Positions 16,908-25,935 of a stretch of DNA of 64,000 nucleotides are shown piece by piece. The notes beneath the pieces were generated by a model. That model was not told the origin of the DNA and made no database searches. It saw only the letters and a program-made list of their open reading frames with translations. A program made the position numbers and the translations under genes. How positions within the stretch are numbered: position 1 is the first letter of the stretch; each line of letters starts with the position of its first letter. Origin of the DNA: Thermohalobaculum sp965263335 (GTDB taxonomy: Bacteria; Pseudomonadota; Alphaproteobacteria; Rhodobacterales; Rhodobacteraceae). The stretch spans positions 248,001 through 312,000 of the forward strand of contig CBDHHE010000001.1 of assembly GCA_965263335.1 (NCBI GenBank). The letters are read 5' to 3'.

Positions 16908-17972
16908 TCAGTCCACCTTCACCAGTGCTGGCTTTTCGTACGTCTTGAATGCCTCAACGTCCGGACGGTAGGCGCGCAAGAGAAGGCTCCAATTGTCCTC
17001 GGGTGTGTAAGCGTAGTTGGGCGCCTTTTCTCGGCACTCCGGCCCGCCGAACACAACGGTGAACGAACCGTCATCGTTGATCACGATACCCCGGTTTGAG
17101 CTGACAATGCTGTGCTCGTTCGACATCAGGTACTTCTCGGGGCCGTAGACAGTGATCGAGAAGAACGCCTCGACCGGCACCGGCGGGTAGGTGGCGATGT
17201 AGCATGTGTCCCCTTCAGCGCCGGGCAGCGCGTACGGAGTATACATCGCATTCGCATCGGCCGAGAGCCCCCATGCCCCGGCCGTGACGTAGGTGAAGAA
17301 CTCCCAGTCCTCGACCAAGGCGGTGCGGGGTTGCATTGCGCCGGAGGTGGAACTGAGCTTGCTGTACTCGGCCACCAATGCGGCCCGAACGCGGGCGAGC
17401 ACCTCGAGGTCCGGGCGGGGCATCGCGTCGATCTCGGCCGCACCGGTGATCCGGTACGATGGCTGGAGTTGCTCAAGCACGAGCGCCACGTCTTACTTCG
17501 AAGCGTCAGTGCCGGTGCGGATCCCAACGACGACGTACTCGCTTTCAAACTGGTCCGCCGTGAACGCGTAGGTCCCACCACCGTAGAGGTAGAATGGCGT
17601 CATGTGGTTCTCGTCGATAATCTGGATCGACAGGAACCGGTCACCTGCGTCTGGCAGGTCCAGGGTGAAGCCAGCACTTACGTTGACGATGGCGACGGAA
17701 TAGACGGTATCGTTGTTGGGAGAGACAACCCACCGATCTTCCGCGGTTGCGATGCCAGGGAAGTGGAAGAAGGCGTTCAGGCCCGCACGTCCGATGAAGT
17801 CGGCGAAGAAGGCGCGGCTCTCGGCCTGGATGTATTCCTTGGCGGACATGCCGAATGCGCGCGGGGCTGTGGCCCAGCCGGAACTATCGATCTCCGGGAT
17901 CTCAGCAATAGCTGGCGACGCGGCAAGCGCAGCACCGACAAGCGCGGCGCGCAGGGTACGGTAAACGAGCAT
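16908..17972 (-). pseudogene. DUF1254/DUF1214 paralogue 2, interrupted by one in-frame TAA
   Basis: The same layout as paralogue 1, with which it is closely similar along its whole length. A signal peptide (MLVYRTLRAALVGAALAA) starts at 17972, followed by VVSPNNDTVYSVAIVNVSAG. After ...RTGTDASK there is a TAA at 17493-17495. The same frame then continues DVALVLEQLQPSYRI to the normal end at 16908 (PALVKVD). Paralogue 1 has an ordinary residue at the matching place. No other defect is visible. It may be a recent pseudogene, a sequencing error, or two chains. A GTG at 17487-17489 could in principle restart, but no ribosome site supports this. Confidence 0.8.
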
Positions 17973-18000
17973 ATCAATGGTCCTGTCGAGGTGTGGGACG

Positions 18001-19239
18001 TCAGAACTGATTGGCGACAAAAGTGCCCTCAAGTGGCGTGCCCTTGAACATGACATCGTGCACTGTGTTGCCATTAAGTCGGCTCGTTGGCCCATAGTAT
18101 CGCGCGATGAAGTAGTAGCCCCCGATCACCGGCATCCAATACGTGCCATCCTTCGGATCCTCGCGGCTGAAGGAGATTGTCACGTTCCCGTCTGCGTCCG
18201 GTTCAGTGTTGAAGCCGTTGTAGGACTGGATGTTGTTGCCGCCCATATCGGCCGGGTCGAGCGGCAGACGGCTGTCGTTAGAGTATCGTGTTATCGACCA
18301 GAAGAGATCCACGCCAGGCTCGTAAGGGATCGTCAGGACGAAGGGTTCCTCGCCGTCGAGCAGAGCACCCGTCGGATCGACAGGGGTGTTCTGGTAGTAC
18401 GCGTGGTGTGTCGGGAACCCCAGGTGTCCCAGCAGCGTGCCCGCCGCGCGTACCTGGTGGCTGGCGCCCGTTGGGCTGTCAATCCGGTCAAACATGCCAG
18501 CCGAGTCTGTCACCTGGCCTGTCTGCAGGAATTTGTAGATCTCGTCAAACGCCACCCTGTGGACCTCTGCGGTGTAGGTCTCGGCAGCCTGTTGCATCAG
18601 ATCGGCGGTTTCGGGATAGGGTGTGGAATGCGCGATGGTCCAGCGGATGATCGCTTGGGGGTCCTTCACATTCGGCAGATCGACAGCCTGCCATGCACCG
18701 TAAATCCGGGCCTGACGGCGAATGCCGTCGGCGAGACGGTCGGCATTGAAGGCGAACGTCTGCGTGCGCAGGAAGACCAGCGGGAAGTAAGAGTTTGTCC
18801 TGATGACCGTGCCCTCAGGCATCGGTCCATTGTAACTCTCATGCACGAAAACAAAGCGCTGGCCCTCGGGTGCCGTTGCCTCGGCATAAATGCCGAAGTG
18901 CTCCATGTCATGGACAAGCAGACTACCGTACCTGCCTTCGTCGCGCGCGGGCGTGTCGAGGATCACCGGACCCCAGCGCGTATCGATCACTGCCTTTGAG
19001 TAGAAGTGATCCAGCGCAGGGGTGATCACAAAGAACCGGTGGTCCGGCATCGGCGGGTGATCAAATTCGTTGAAACCGAACTTGTCGATATGCTCGACGA
19101 CCGCCCCCATGTGGTGCGTGATCTTGTAGCCGTAGAATTCGACGTCGGTGAGAGGCTTCGCGTTGGCGACGGATGTGACAGCCAGTATGAAGGCGGCCAT
19201 TACAACTCCAACGGCTGCAGATATCGACTTGAATGCCAT
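18001..19239 (-). CDS. Secreted DUF1254/DUF1214 protein, paralogue 3 (more distant)
   Basis: A 412-residue protein with a signal peptide (about 1-27, ending SVANAKP). DUF1254-type features are FFVITPALDHFYSKAVIDTR and GSLLVHDMEHFGIYAEA. DUF1214-type features are DLFWSITRYSNDSRLPL, then GNVTISFSREDPKDGTYWMP and FIARYYGP. It is longer and more diverged than the two downstream copies. The start ATG at 19237-19239 is supported by GGGGAGGG seven bases upstream; the frame extends further but without a signal. It is the first gene of the three-gene run and lies about 130 bases from the divergent AraC gene. Confidence 0.85.
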   Translation of the reverse strand: MAFKSISAAVGVVMAAFILAVTSVANAKPLTDVEFYGYKITHHMGAVVEHIDKFGFNEFDHPPMPDHRFFVITPALDHFYSKAVIDTRWGPVILDTPARDEGRYGSLLVHDMEHFGIYAEATAPEGQRFVFVHESYNGPMPEGTVIRTNSYFPLVFLRTQTFAFNADRLADGIRRQARIYGAWQAVDLPNVKDPQAIIRWTIAHSTPYPETADLMQQAAETYTAEVHRVAFDEIYKFLQTGQVTDSAGMFDRIDSPTGASHQVRAAGTLLGHLGFPTHHAYYQNTPVDPTGALLDGEEPFVLTIPYEPGVDLFWSITRYSNDSRLPLDPADMGGNNIQSYNGFNTEPDADGNVTISFSREDPKDGTYWMPVIGGYYFIARYYGPTSRLNGNTVHDVMFKGTPLEGTFVANQF

Positions 19240-19365
19240 CTGGCCCTCCCCAGTGCAGAATTGTGAGCTTTTAGCTGAGACGCTACACTGCCGCGACCGT
19301 GGAACAACTGCCATTTGACGCCAACTGCCGGCCGTGCAGGCGTCGGATTTTGCCAAGCTGGAGGA

Positions 19366-20343
19366 TTGAGCCTGACCCTTCACATCGCTCAGACGAGGTT
19401 CATCGCACCTACAGTCGATGCGCTGTCGAGGTCAGGCGCGACAATTCCGCGGATGATGACGCGCGCCGGACTTGGGAACTTCGATGTTGAGAACCCAGAG
19501 GCCGTGATCCCGGTGCCCGCCATGCTCCGGTTGTTTGACGAAATTGCGCGCGAAGAAGGAAGCGCACACCTGCCAGCCGAACTTGCCGCAGCCTATCGTC
19601 TGCATGCGGTGCCTGGTTGGGGGGATGCCCTTCTTTCGTGCCCGGACATTCTTGGAACCATCCAGTTGGCTACCGCACCATACGCCCGGATCATGTCGCA
19701 TAACCGCGTAACCGCATGGACCGAGGGGCCGACGTCGGTGTTTGAGACGCGTTACATCGGTCCGCCGTCTGTGGCGCAGGAATGGGTCGCCGTCCTGTCC
19801 GCGATGCTGACCCTAGACGGGTTTCGAGCTGGATGTGGTCGTGATTGGCTGCCTGAGCAGATCGATATAGCTGCGTCCAACATCGATGCCCTAGCGGATC
19901 TGATCGATCTCAACCGAGTCGCTGTGCGAACCCATCAAAGCGCGACAAGATTCTATTTTCGAACCGGCGATCTGGCAAAACGAATGGCTCCACACGATAC
20001 CGACACACGACTTTGGAAGAGCCTCCCCGGTTCAAACAGGTTGGCACTCTATCGGGTGTTTGATTCTATCGAACGTGCACCCCAACCGACACTCGACTGG
20101 ATAGCCCAAGCCTTCGACACATCGCCCCGAACCCTTCAGCGTCACCTCGCTACTGAAGGTGTCACCTATCGTGCAACATTGGACGGATGGCGCAAGGCAA
20201 AGGCGCTCACTCTGATCGAAGATGAGTCCCTGCTGGTCCGGGAAATCGCCGAGCGGCTGCACTACAGCGATGTGCCACATTTCATCCGAGCATTTCGGCG
20301 TTGGACGAAGCAGTCTCCCAATGCGTACCGTGACAGCCTTTAA
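19366..20343 (+). CDS. AraC-family transcriptional regulator (OruR/ArgR-like)
   Basis: About 325 residues. The N-terminal arabinose-binding-type domain is of the kind found in OruR-like regulators. The C-terminal AraC DNA-binding domain has two helix-turn-helices: LDWIAQAFDTSPRTLQRHLATEG and VREIAERLHYSDVPHFIRAFRRWT. It ends with the usual SPNAYR. The start is uncertain. No ATG exists near the conserved beginning (LTLHIAQTRFIAP). A TTG at 19366 and CTG at 19372 follow GGAGGA (19360-19365), and a TTG at 19315 is also in frame. Being divergent from the three DUF1254 genes, it probably regulates them. Confidence 0.85.
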   Translation: MSLTLHIAQTRFIAPTVDALSRSGATIPRMMTRAGLGNFDVENPEAVIPVPAMLRLFDEIAREEGSAHLPAELAAAYRLHAVPGWGDALLSCPDILGTIQLATAPYARIMSHNRVTAWTEGPTSVFETRYIGPPSVAQEWVAVLSAMLTLDGFRAGCGRDWLPEQIDIAASNIDALADLIDLNRVAVRTHQSATRFYFRTGDLAKRMAPHDTDTRLWKSLPGSNRLALYRVFDSIERAPQPTLDWIAQAFDTSPRTLQRHLATEGVTYRATLDGWRKAKALTLIEDESLLVREIAERLHYSDVPHFIRAFRRWTKQSPNAYRDSL

Positions 20344-20772
20344 CCTGCCTCCGGCGACCTACTTCGCGCCGGTATAGTGTGAGCTCGTTCTGGCAGAGCG
20401 GGCAACCGCGAAAGCCTGTTTAACTCCACTCCGGACCTGGCACACTCCGACGTCGGCTGCGAGGCCTAGCGGAAGGACGCGCCGAACGGAGACACGAGCC
20501 GGAGCGTGTGGTTCAGTCCGCCTTGGAACAAGGATCCGCCAAAGCCGCTCTCGATGCGCGAACGCTCGCAGTCTTCGCATCGTCTGTAGCCGCGCATGGG
20601 ACGATGAACAACGATGTGTCCAAGAGACAACACTGTTGAAGTTGCAGAGCAGATACATCGAGATCGATGGCTCGCATATCCACTCCGGAAGCGGGATCCC
20701 CTTGCGGTGCACCGGACCAAAAATGTATCGCGAGGTCAGTTCTGGACGAATGCCAACTGGACAAAAACTTAT
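20344..20772. other. Intergenic region between AraC gene and CorC-type gene
   Basis: About 430 bases between two convergent genes with no supported gene. Minus-strand open frames here are rich in Arg, Ser and Ala without family resemblance. I see no clean terminator hairpin. Confidence 0.4.
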
Positions 20773-22041
20773 TCAAACTTCGGTCTTGTCAGGGCTTTTT
20801 TCGGCGACAAGTGTTTCGATGCTCCGCTCCGAAACCTCCTCCACGGTGATCGTAAACCCCTGTTCTTCAAACCGGTCGCCTGGCTTAGGCAAGCGCCCGA
20901 ACCGTGACAGGGCCAGGCCGCTGATCGTGTTGTGCGTGAGCGTTGAGATCTCCGTCCCCAGGATCTCGTTCACCTTGGCGATCGGGATGCGGGCATCCAG
21001 GCGGACGCGACCATCGTCGCCCACGGCGAGCTCAGGGCTTTCGACGGCAATCTGGTGTTCTGCGACAGGATTGGCGTCGGTGCCAAGCGTCCGCCGGACC
21101 AACAGCTGAAGGGTGATGAACCCGATCGCGTGACCGAGTTCATCGACAACCACCGCCGTGCGGGTCGGATCGTCGCGGAGCATCTCGAGGATCTCGCTGA
21201 CGCGTTGCACGCCGGGAACGAAGCGGACCGGGCTTAGCACATCTTCGACCGCGCGCTCGGCGATGCCGGGGTCCATCATGTCCCAACTCTCCATCATGGC
21301 CATCGCGGTGATGTTGGCGTGCGATCCTTCGTAGAGAGGGACGAGCCGCTGGCCACTTTCGGAACGAATGGCAATCAGATCCGACATGCCGGCATTTCGG
21401 TCCGCGACCCGGACCTCGGCGATGGGCCACATGATCTCGACCGCGGTCATCTGCGCAAAGCGCAACACGCGACGGATCTGTCCGCGGCTGAATGCCTCCG
21501 ATGCGCCGGTGACCTCGGCCATGTGGACGGTGCCGAAGAATTGGTCGCGCAGCACCCCGCTCTCGTCCGTGCGCCCTCCGATCAACCGTGCCGCCAGGCC
21601 CGCGATCGAGGAAAACAGCCAGACAAGCGGCGCCAGGATCGTCTGCAACCAGGCAAGCGGATAAGCGATAATCGGGACCAGCGCATCGGCCTTCTGCTGG
21701 TAGACTGATTTCGGCACGATCTCGCCCAGGATCAGGAAGAGCGGCGTGAACATCAGCAGAGCCACAAGCTCACCGGAACCACCGAACATCCCGACCATCA
21801 ACAGGGTGCCGACCGTTGTCAGTGCAATGGAACTCAGGTTCGTGCCGAGCAACGTGGTCGTCAGCAGCTGTGCCGGTCGCTGCAGCAGGCGTACGGCCAG
21901 CCGGGCACCGGACGAGCCCCGGGCGCTCTTGTGGCGCAGTTTCACCCGGTCGGCGCTGACCAAGGCGATTTCCGAGCCCGAGAAGAACCCCTTTAGCAAC
22001 AATAACAGAGCCATAAGGGCAAGGGTCGGAAGCTCAGTCAT
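20773..22041 (-). CDS. CNNM/CorC-type membrane protein (DUF21 + CBS + HlyC/CorC C-terminal)
   Basis: A 422-residue protein. An N-terminal four-helix DUF21/CNNM membrane domain (about 1-170) has the GFFSGSEIALVSADRVKLRH opening and ILGEIVPKSVYQQ. A CBS pair follows (about 190-325), with MAMMESWDMMD and RTAVVVDELGHAIGFITLQ. A C-terminal CorC/HlyC domain follows, ending in GDRFEEQGFTITVEEVSERS. Such proteins are linked to Mg2+/Co2+ or Na+-Mg2+ efflux. It overlaps the upstream family member by four bases (ATGA). The CBS region matches the consensus less well than in its neighbour. It is the last gene of a five-gene operon. Confidence 0.87.
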   Translation of the reverse strand: MTELPTLALMALLLLLKGFFSGSEIALVSADRVKLRHKSARGSSGARLAVRLLQRPAQLLTTTLLGTNLSSIALTTVGTLLMVGMFGGSGELVALLMFTPLFLILGEIVPKSVYQQKADALVPIIAYPLAWLQTILAPLVWLFSSIAGLAARLIGGRTDESGVLRDQFFGTVHMAEVTGASEAFSRGQIRRVLRFAQMTAVEIMWPIAEVRVADRNAGMSDLIAIRSESGQRLVPLYEGSHANITAMAMMESWDMMDPGIAERAVEDVLSPVRFVPGVQRVSEILEMLRDDPTRTAVVVDELGHAIGFITLQLLVRRTLGTDANPVAEHQIAVESPELAVGDDGRVRLDARIPIAKVNEILGTEISTLTHNTISGLALSRFGRLPKPGDRFEEQGFTITVEEVSERSIETLVAEKSPDKTEV

Positions 22042-23357
22042 TCGTCGGCCTTCGCACGGCTGAAGATGGCGTGATCGGACCGAGCGATGGTCAGCCGGTC
22101 TATCAGCAAGCCGTCCATTGCCTCGACACGAAAGGTCAGGCCCGATTCGCGCACCATGTCGCCGGGTTCCGGAACCGTCCCTAAGAGCGACAGCACCAGC
22201 CCGCCGATGGTTGTCACGTCCGCATGCTCGGGCAAGGGAAACGGCGTGCGCCCCCGCAGCGCACGCACCGGCGTCAGACCGGCGCAGGTCAGTACATCGT
22301 CGACCTCTGCCACGCCGCTGTGGTTTTCCAGATGGGCAGCCTCTCCAGAGATGAGGAAGCCGAACACGTCATCGGCGGTGACCATCCCTTCGATCCCACC
22401 GAACTCGTTGACCAGCAAAACACCGTGATGATCACCGTCCTTGAAGAACTCGGCCAGCTCGCTGACGGTGACCGTGGTCGGCGCCATGGTCGCCGGTTCC
22501 AACAAGTCATCGATGGTGATTGCTTCGACAGGCTTCGCGGCGACGACTTCGATAACCCGTTCCGGTTTCAAGACACCGATGACGTTGTCCCGGGTGCCGC
22601 GGAACACCGGCAGGCGGCGGTGACGTGCCGTGCGGAACAGCTCCAGCGTCTCGGGTACAGGAGCACTCGCATCCGCGTAGACGATGCGCGGGCGGGGCAC
22701 CATGATCTGCGTTACGGGCCAGTCGCTCGCTGCGATCAGGTTCAGGATGATCCGACGCTCGACCGGATTGACGATGCCCTGATCCCCGACATCGTCGAGC
22801 AGCGTCTTGAATTCGTCGGTCGAGAGCAGGTTCTTCTTTGCTTCTTCCCTCCCGACGATCAGGCCGGTCAGGGCGTCGGCGGCAACCCGGACCACCGCGC
22901 GCAGGGGCATGACGATCCGAACCCAGGGCGAGATCACAGGCTCGACCACCCGGGTCGACATGGCCTGTGGCTGGGTGACGGCCAGGGTCTTCGGCGTGAT
23001 CTCGCCGAGGATCAGGAGGAGCGGCAGCATGATGACCGTGTTGGCAATGGCAGCCGCACCGGGGTTGCCGAACAGCGCCAGCAAGATCCCGGCGAGATTC
23101 ACCGTGGCCGCGATGTTGATCAGCTCGTTGCCGCAGAGGATCGACACGATCAGTTGCCGCGGTTCCTCCAGCAGAGTGCGGATGCGCCGTGACTGCGCGG
23201 GCCGGGCATTGTCGATCCGTTGGAGATCGGTCTCGCGCAGAGAAAAGAGCGCCGTCTCGGACATCGAGAAGATTGCCGATGCTGCGAACAGGAGAACCTG
23301 TAGCGCGAGCCGGGCGATCATGTCCGGTTCCTGCAAGATCTCCCAGTGAAGGTCCAT
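22038..23357 (-). CDS. CNNM/CorC-type membrane protein, second copy
   Basis: A 439-residue protein with the same domain order as its neighbour. The DUF21 domain has SAIFSMSETALFSLRETDL and ILGEITPKTLAV. A CBS pair has MVPRPRIVYADASAPVPETLELF and HGVLLVNEFGGIEGMVTADDVFG. The C-terminal CorC domain includes TIGGLVLSLLGTVPEPGD. This is the better-preserved of the two. Two adjacent CNNM paralogues are common and may act as a heteromer. It starts 78 bases downstream of the acidic secreted protein gene, so one transcript is likely. Transported ion not determined. Confidence 0.9.
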   Translation of the reverse strand: MDLHWEILQEPDMIARLALQVLLFAASAIFSMSETALFSLRETDLQRIDNARPAQSRRIRTLLEEPRQLIVSILCGNELINIAATVNLAGILLALFGNPGAAAIANTVIMLPLLLILGEITPKTLAVTQPQAMSTRVVEPVISPWVRIVMPLRAVVRVAADALTGLIVGREEAKKNLLSTDEFKTLLDDVGDQGIVNPVERRIILNLIAASDWPVTQIMVPRPRIVYADASAPVPETLELFRTARHRRLPVFRGTRDNVIGVLKPERVIEVVAAKPVEAITIDDLLEPATMAPTTVTVSELAEFFKDGDHHGVLLVNEFGGIEGMVTADDVFGFLISGEAAHLENHSGVAEVDDVLTCAGLTPVRALRGRTPFPLPEHADVTTIGGLVLSLLGTVPEPGDMVRESGLTFRVEAMDGLLIDRLTIARSDHAIFSRAKADE

Positions 23358-23435
23358 GGGCCAAGCGCCTTTGGGGGGAGAAGACTGTACCCGGGCCGTC
23401 AGAAATCCGGACGGCCCGGCATCCGCATCAAGGGC

Positions 23436-24014
23436 TTATTGGTCGGCGACCTTGATGTTGCGGCCGTCGGGCGAGACTTCGATGTCCATCTTGCTTTCGC
23501 CGGACATGCCGACGAACTCGTAGCCAATGACCTGCATGCTGGGCGCGTGGCTGGCCTCGATGAACTCAGGCTTGAAGCCGGGCAGCTTGGCCGCGAGCGC
23601 CTTCATGACCGCGCCCGGTACGTCGTCCACGTTGAACTCGATTTCGATCTCTTCGACATTGCCTTTGGGGTCGATATCAATCTCGATCTTGCGACCGTCG
23701 GCCACCGTGCCTTGGATCTCGTAGACGAAGCTGCCGTCATCCTCGGTCTCGGTGTTCGCGCTGACCGGCTGCACTTCGCCGAGCTCTTTGTAGTGGAGAA
23801 CGATATTGTCATCGATCTCGCTGTCGTCATCCAGTGACCCGGGTTCATCCACGGCCAGCTTCAAGCCGACAAGATTGGCCTTGGCGACTTCCATGATGTC
23901 AGCCGGGATCTCGCCCAGCTCGACAGCCTTCTCCTCGCCCGCGATCGCGGTCCCGCTGGCAAGCGCGGAGGCAGTCCCAGCGGCGACAAGCGCTTTAATG
24001 AACAGCATCTTCAT
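23436..24014 (-). CDS. Secreted acidic protein, PepSY-like
   Basis: A 192-residue protein with a signal peptide (residues 1-25, ending SGTAIAGEE). The mature part is very acidic, with repeats of the type EIDDNIV and NVEEIEIEFNVDDVP. The pattern 'YEIQGTVADGRKIEIDIDPKGNVEEIEIEF' broken into short strands followed by 'VPGAVMKALAAKLPGFKP' resembles PepSY-like domains. Such domains occur in inhibitors and ion-related periplasmic proteins. Its ATG overlaps the stop of the upstream coiled-coil gene (TGATG), indicating translational coupling. In this ion-transport operon a periplasmic cation-binding role is plausible but is inference only. Confidence 0.7.
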   Translation of the reverse strand: MKMLFIKALVAAGTASALASGTAIAGEEKAVELGEIPADIMEVAKANLVGLKLAVDEPGSLDDDSEIDDNIVLHYKELGEVQPVSANTETEDDGSFVYEIQGTVADGRKIEIDIDPKGNVEEIEIEFNVDDVPGAVMKALAAKLPGFKPEFIEASHAPSMQVIGYEFVGMSGESKMDIEVSPDGRNIKVADQ

Positions 24015-24262
24015 CACTGTTTCCCGGTCGCATCGGAACTGCCGAACAGTTCCCTGATCTCTTCGCGCAGCACCTTCCAGAAGTCCTGCAGGTTGGCGTG
24101 CTTGTTGTCCACGGCGCCGATAAACTCCTCCAGACGGTCGATGGCCTCGTGCTGTTCGCGCTCCGTCTCGGCGCGGAGCTGCGCCCTGAGCCCCGCCAGC
24201 GTCTGTTCGAGATCGCCGATCTTCTCTTCCAGGGCTTCTCTGCGGTCCTTGAGCTCGCTCAT
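24014..24262 (-). CDS. Small coiled-coil protein of unknown function
   Basis: An 82-residue cytoplasmic protein with charged heptads from about residue 2 to 50 (ELKDRREALEEKIGDLEQ...AQLRAETEREQHEAID). It predicts a coiled coil followed by an amphipathic tail FWKVLREEIRELFGS. There is no signal or membrane segment. I chose the ATG at 24260-24262, which follows GGAAGGAACGGGAAC, rather than the longer frame to 24394. It is sandwiched between the Na/Pi transporter and the acidic secreted protein with minimal gaps, so it is a genuine operon member. It may be an accessory subunit. Confidence 0.7.
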   Translation of the reverse strand: MSELKDRREALEEKIGDLEQTLAGLRAQLRAETEREQHEAIDRLEEFIGAVDNKHANLQDFWKVLREEIRELFGSSDATGKQ

Positions 24263-24279
24263 GTTCCCGTTCCTTCCGA

Positions 24280-25443
24280 TCACCATCCCATGGCCTGGCT
24301 GAGGCCGATCAGCACAATGGGCAGTATGAAGAAGACTGTTCCGATATAGGCGGCGACGTAGAGTTTGTTCTGCACGGCCAGACCCGCCAGCCACTCCGCC
24401 GCATGGATCGGGATGTTCCGCGTGAACGGCAGGCCGTAGATCACGATCACCCCGATCACGTTGTAGGAGAAGTGCACCAGCGCGATCTGCAAGGCAAAGA
24501 CCGCGTTCCCGCCATCAACGGCCGTTGCCGCCAAGAGGGCCGTGATACAAGTGCCGATATTGGCACCCAGCGTGAACGGGTAGATCTGCTTGAGGCTGAA
24601 CACGCCGCTGCCGGCCAGCGGCACGACAAGACTGGTGGTCGTCGACGAGGACTGCACCAGAACCGTGATGGCGGTGCCCGAGAAGATCCCCGAGACCGGC
24701 CCACGCCCGACGGCTGCGTGCAGGATTGCCTTGGCCCGACCCACCATCAGAGTCTTGAGCAGCTTGCCGATGAAGGTGATGACCACAAAGATCAGCGCGA
24801 TGCCGAGGATGATGAAGGCAATCCCCATCACCATGTCGCTGGCACCCAAGCCGTGGAACAGATCCTTCATCCCGTTCACCGGCGGCTTTACCAACGGCTT
24901 GATGAAGTTGAACCCGCCCATTGCCAGCGAGTCGCCCCCGACCATCATGCCGGCCAGCGTCTCGCCGATCCGCTGCAGGAAGCCGAACATGATCTCCAGC
25001 GGCAGGAAGATGAAGATGCTGAACAGGTTGAAGAAGTCATGCACCGTGGCGGCCGAGAAGGCCCTGCGGAACTCCTCGCCCTGGCGGACGTGGCCAAGGC
25101 TGACGATGGTGTTGGTGATCGTGGTGCCCATGTTGGCACCCATGATCATCGGGATCGCGATCTCGACCGGCAAGCCGCCCGCGACGAGGCCGACGATGAT
25201 CGAGGTGACCGTGCTCGAGGACTGGATCAGGGCGGTGGCCACCGTCCCGACGATCACACCGGTGATCGGGTTGCTGGCAAAGGCGAACAGTTCCTTTGCC
25301 TGATCCCCGGCTGCGGCCTTGAAGCCTGAGCCTATCATCGCAACTGCAACAAGCAGCAGGTAGACGAGTGCGGCGACGAGGATCCATTGTATCCAGTTGG
25401 AGGAGGAAGACTGGCTCCGCGGATCGTCAGTTGTCGTGGACAT
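24280..25443 (-). CDS. Na+/phosphate-type cotransporter (PNaS family)
   Basis: A 387-residue membrane protein with two inverted homologous halves. Each carries the hallmark QSSST: ALIQSSSTVTSIIVGLVAGG in the first half and VLVQSSSTTTSLVVPLAGSG in the second. Each is followed by a GAN(M/I)GT motif (IMGANMGTTITNT and LGANIGTCITAL). These residues form the substrate site in sodium-phosphate cotransporters. A C-terminal PhoU-like domain, common in bacterial versions, is absent. The start ATG at 25441-25443 was chosen because the long frame beyond it has no ribosome site. It is the first gene of the five-gene operon, preceded by a perfect inverted repeat. Confidence 0.9.
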   Translation of the reverse strand: MSTTTDDPRSQSSSSNWIQWILVAALVYLLLVAVAMIGSGFKAAAGDQAKELFAFASNPITGVIVGTVATALIQSSSTVTSIIVGLVAGGLPVEIAIPMIMGANMGTTITNTIVSLGHVRQGEEFRRAFSAATVHDFFNLFSIFIFLPLEIMFGFLQRIGETLAGMMVGGDSLAMGGFNFIKPLVKPPVNGMKDLFHGLGASDMVMGIAFIILGIALIFVVITFIGKLLKTLMVGRAKAILHAAVGRGPVSGIFSGTAITVLVQSSSTTTSLVVPLAGSGVFSLKQIYPFTLGANIGTCITALLAATAVDGGNAVFALQIALVHFSYNVIGVIVIYGLPFTRNIPIHAAEWLAGLAVQNKLYVAAYIGTVFFILPIVLIGLSQAMGW

Positions 25444-25470
25444 TGGCGGGTTCCCGCTTGAATTTTGATC

Positions 25471-25499
25471 AAGCGCGGCATGCGCACCATGCCGCGCTT
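25471..25499. promoter_or_regulatory. Perfect 12-bp inverted repeat upstream of the Na/Pi operon
   Basis: AAGCGCGGCATG (25471-25482) and CATGCCGCGCTT (25488-25499) are exact reverse complements around five bases. The near edge is 27 bases before the start codon of the transporter, so it lies in the leader or promoter. No T-run follows on either strand, which argues against a terminator. It may be an operator or an RNA hairpin. Confidence 0.6.
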
Positions 25500-25935
25500 C
25501 AGGGCAATCAGAAATCAACTCTTAGTGTAGCCTACCGGATTTCCGTCTCGATGATGTGACAGTGTCGAGTCTCAGAGATGCCGAAGCGGCCCTCAACTCT
25601 TGCTAGAATCGCGATACAAGAGTTCGGAGGCAACTTAGGTGGCGGATGCTTTGCCGGTCGCATGCCGGCGTCTGCGAACGCGCATCTGTGTGAATAGCGC
25701 CGTGTGCAACGGCGCTCCATGATCCCTCGCTTCGGCTGTGCGACCAACTAGGACAGAGCGCCATCCTCCGACATAGAACTTGCCAGCGACGATCAGCCCG
25801 CGAGCGCCAGATCTGGTGTGGTCCAAACATCGAAGTCAGTGCGATGTGCTCTCGAATGCTGCGTTGCACAAAATTCACTTTCCCTTCTACCGCGCTCGGG
25901 CGAAAGTTCAGAACGGCACTTGGAGGTGGACGCGC
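25500..25935. other. Intergenic region between the Na/Pi operon and fabI
   Basis: About 440 bases separating two divergent operons, with no supported gene. Open frames exist on both strands, including one that would extend fabI upstream, but they have no family resemblance. It must contain the promoters for both operons. Confidence 0.45.

Noticed and set aside
17493..17495. Stop codon read as pyrrolysine or selenocysteine
   Set aside because: The codon is TAA, which is not known to encode either residue, and no other support for recoding is seen. A plain nonsense mutation or sequence error is simpler.
17112..18047. Long plus-strand open frame opposite DUF1254 paralogue 2
   Set aside because: It is the antisense of a clearly recognisable coding frame, has no ribosome site and no recognisable motif.
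24403..25329. Long plus-strand open frame of about 308 residues opposite the Na/Pi transporter
   Set aside because: Asp/Arg/His-rich composition typical of an antisense shadow of a GC-rich membrane-protein gene; no family resemblance.
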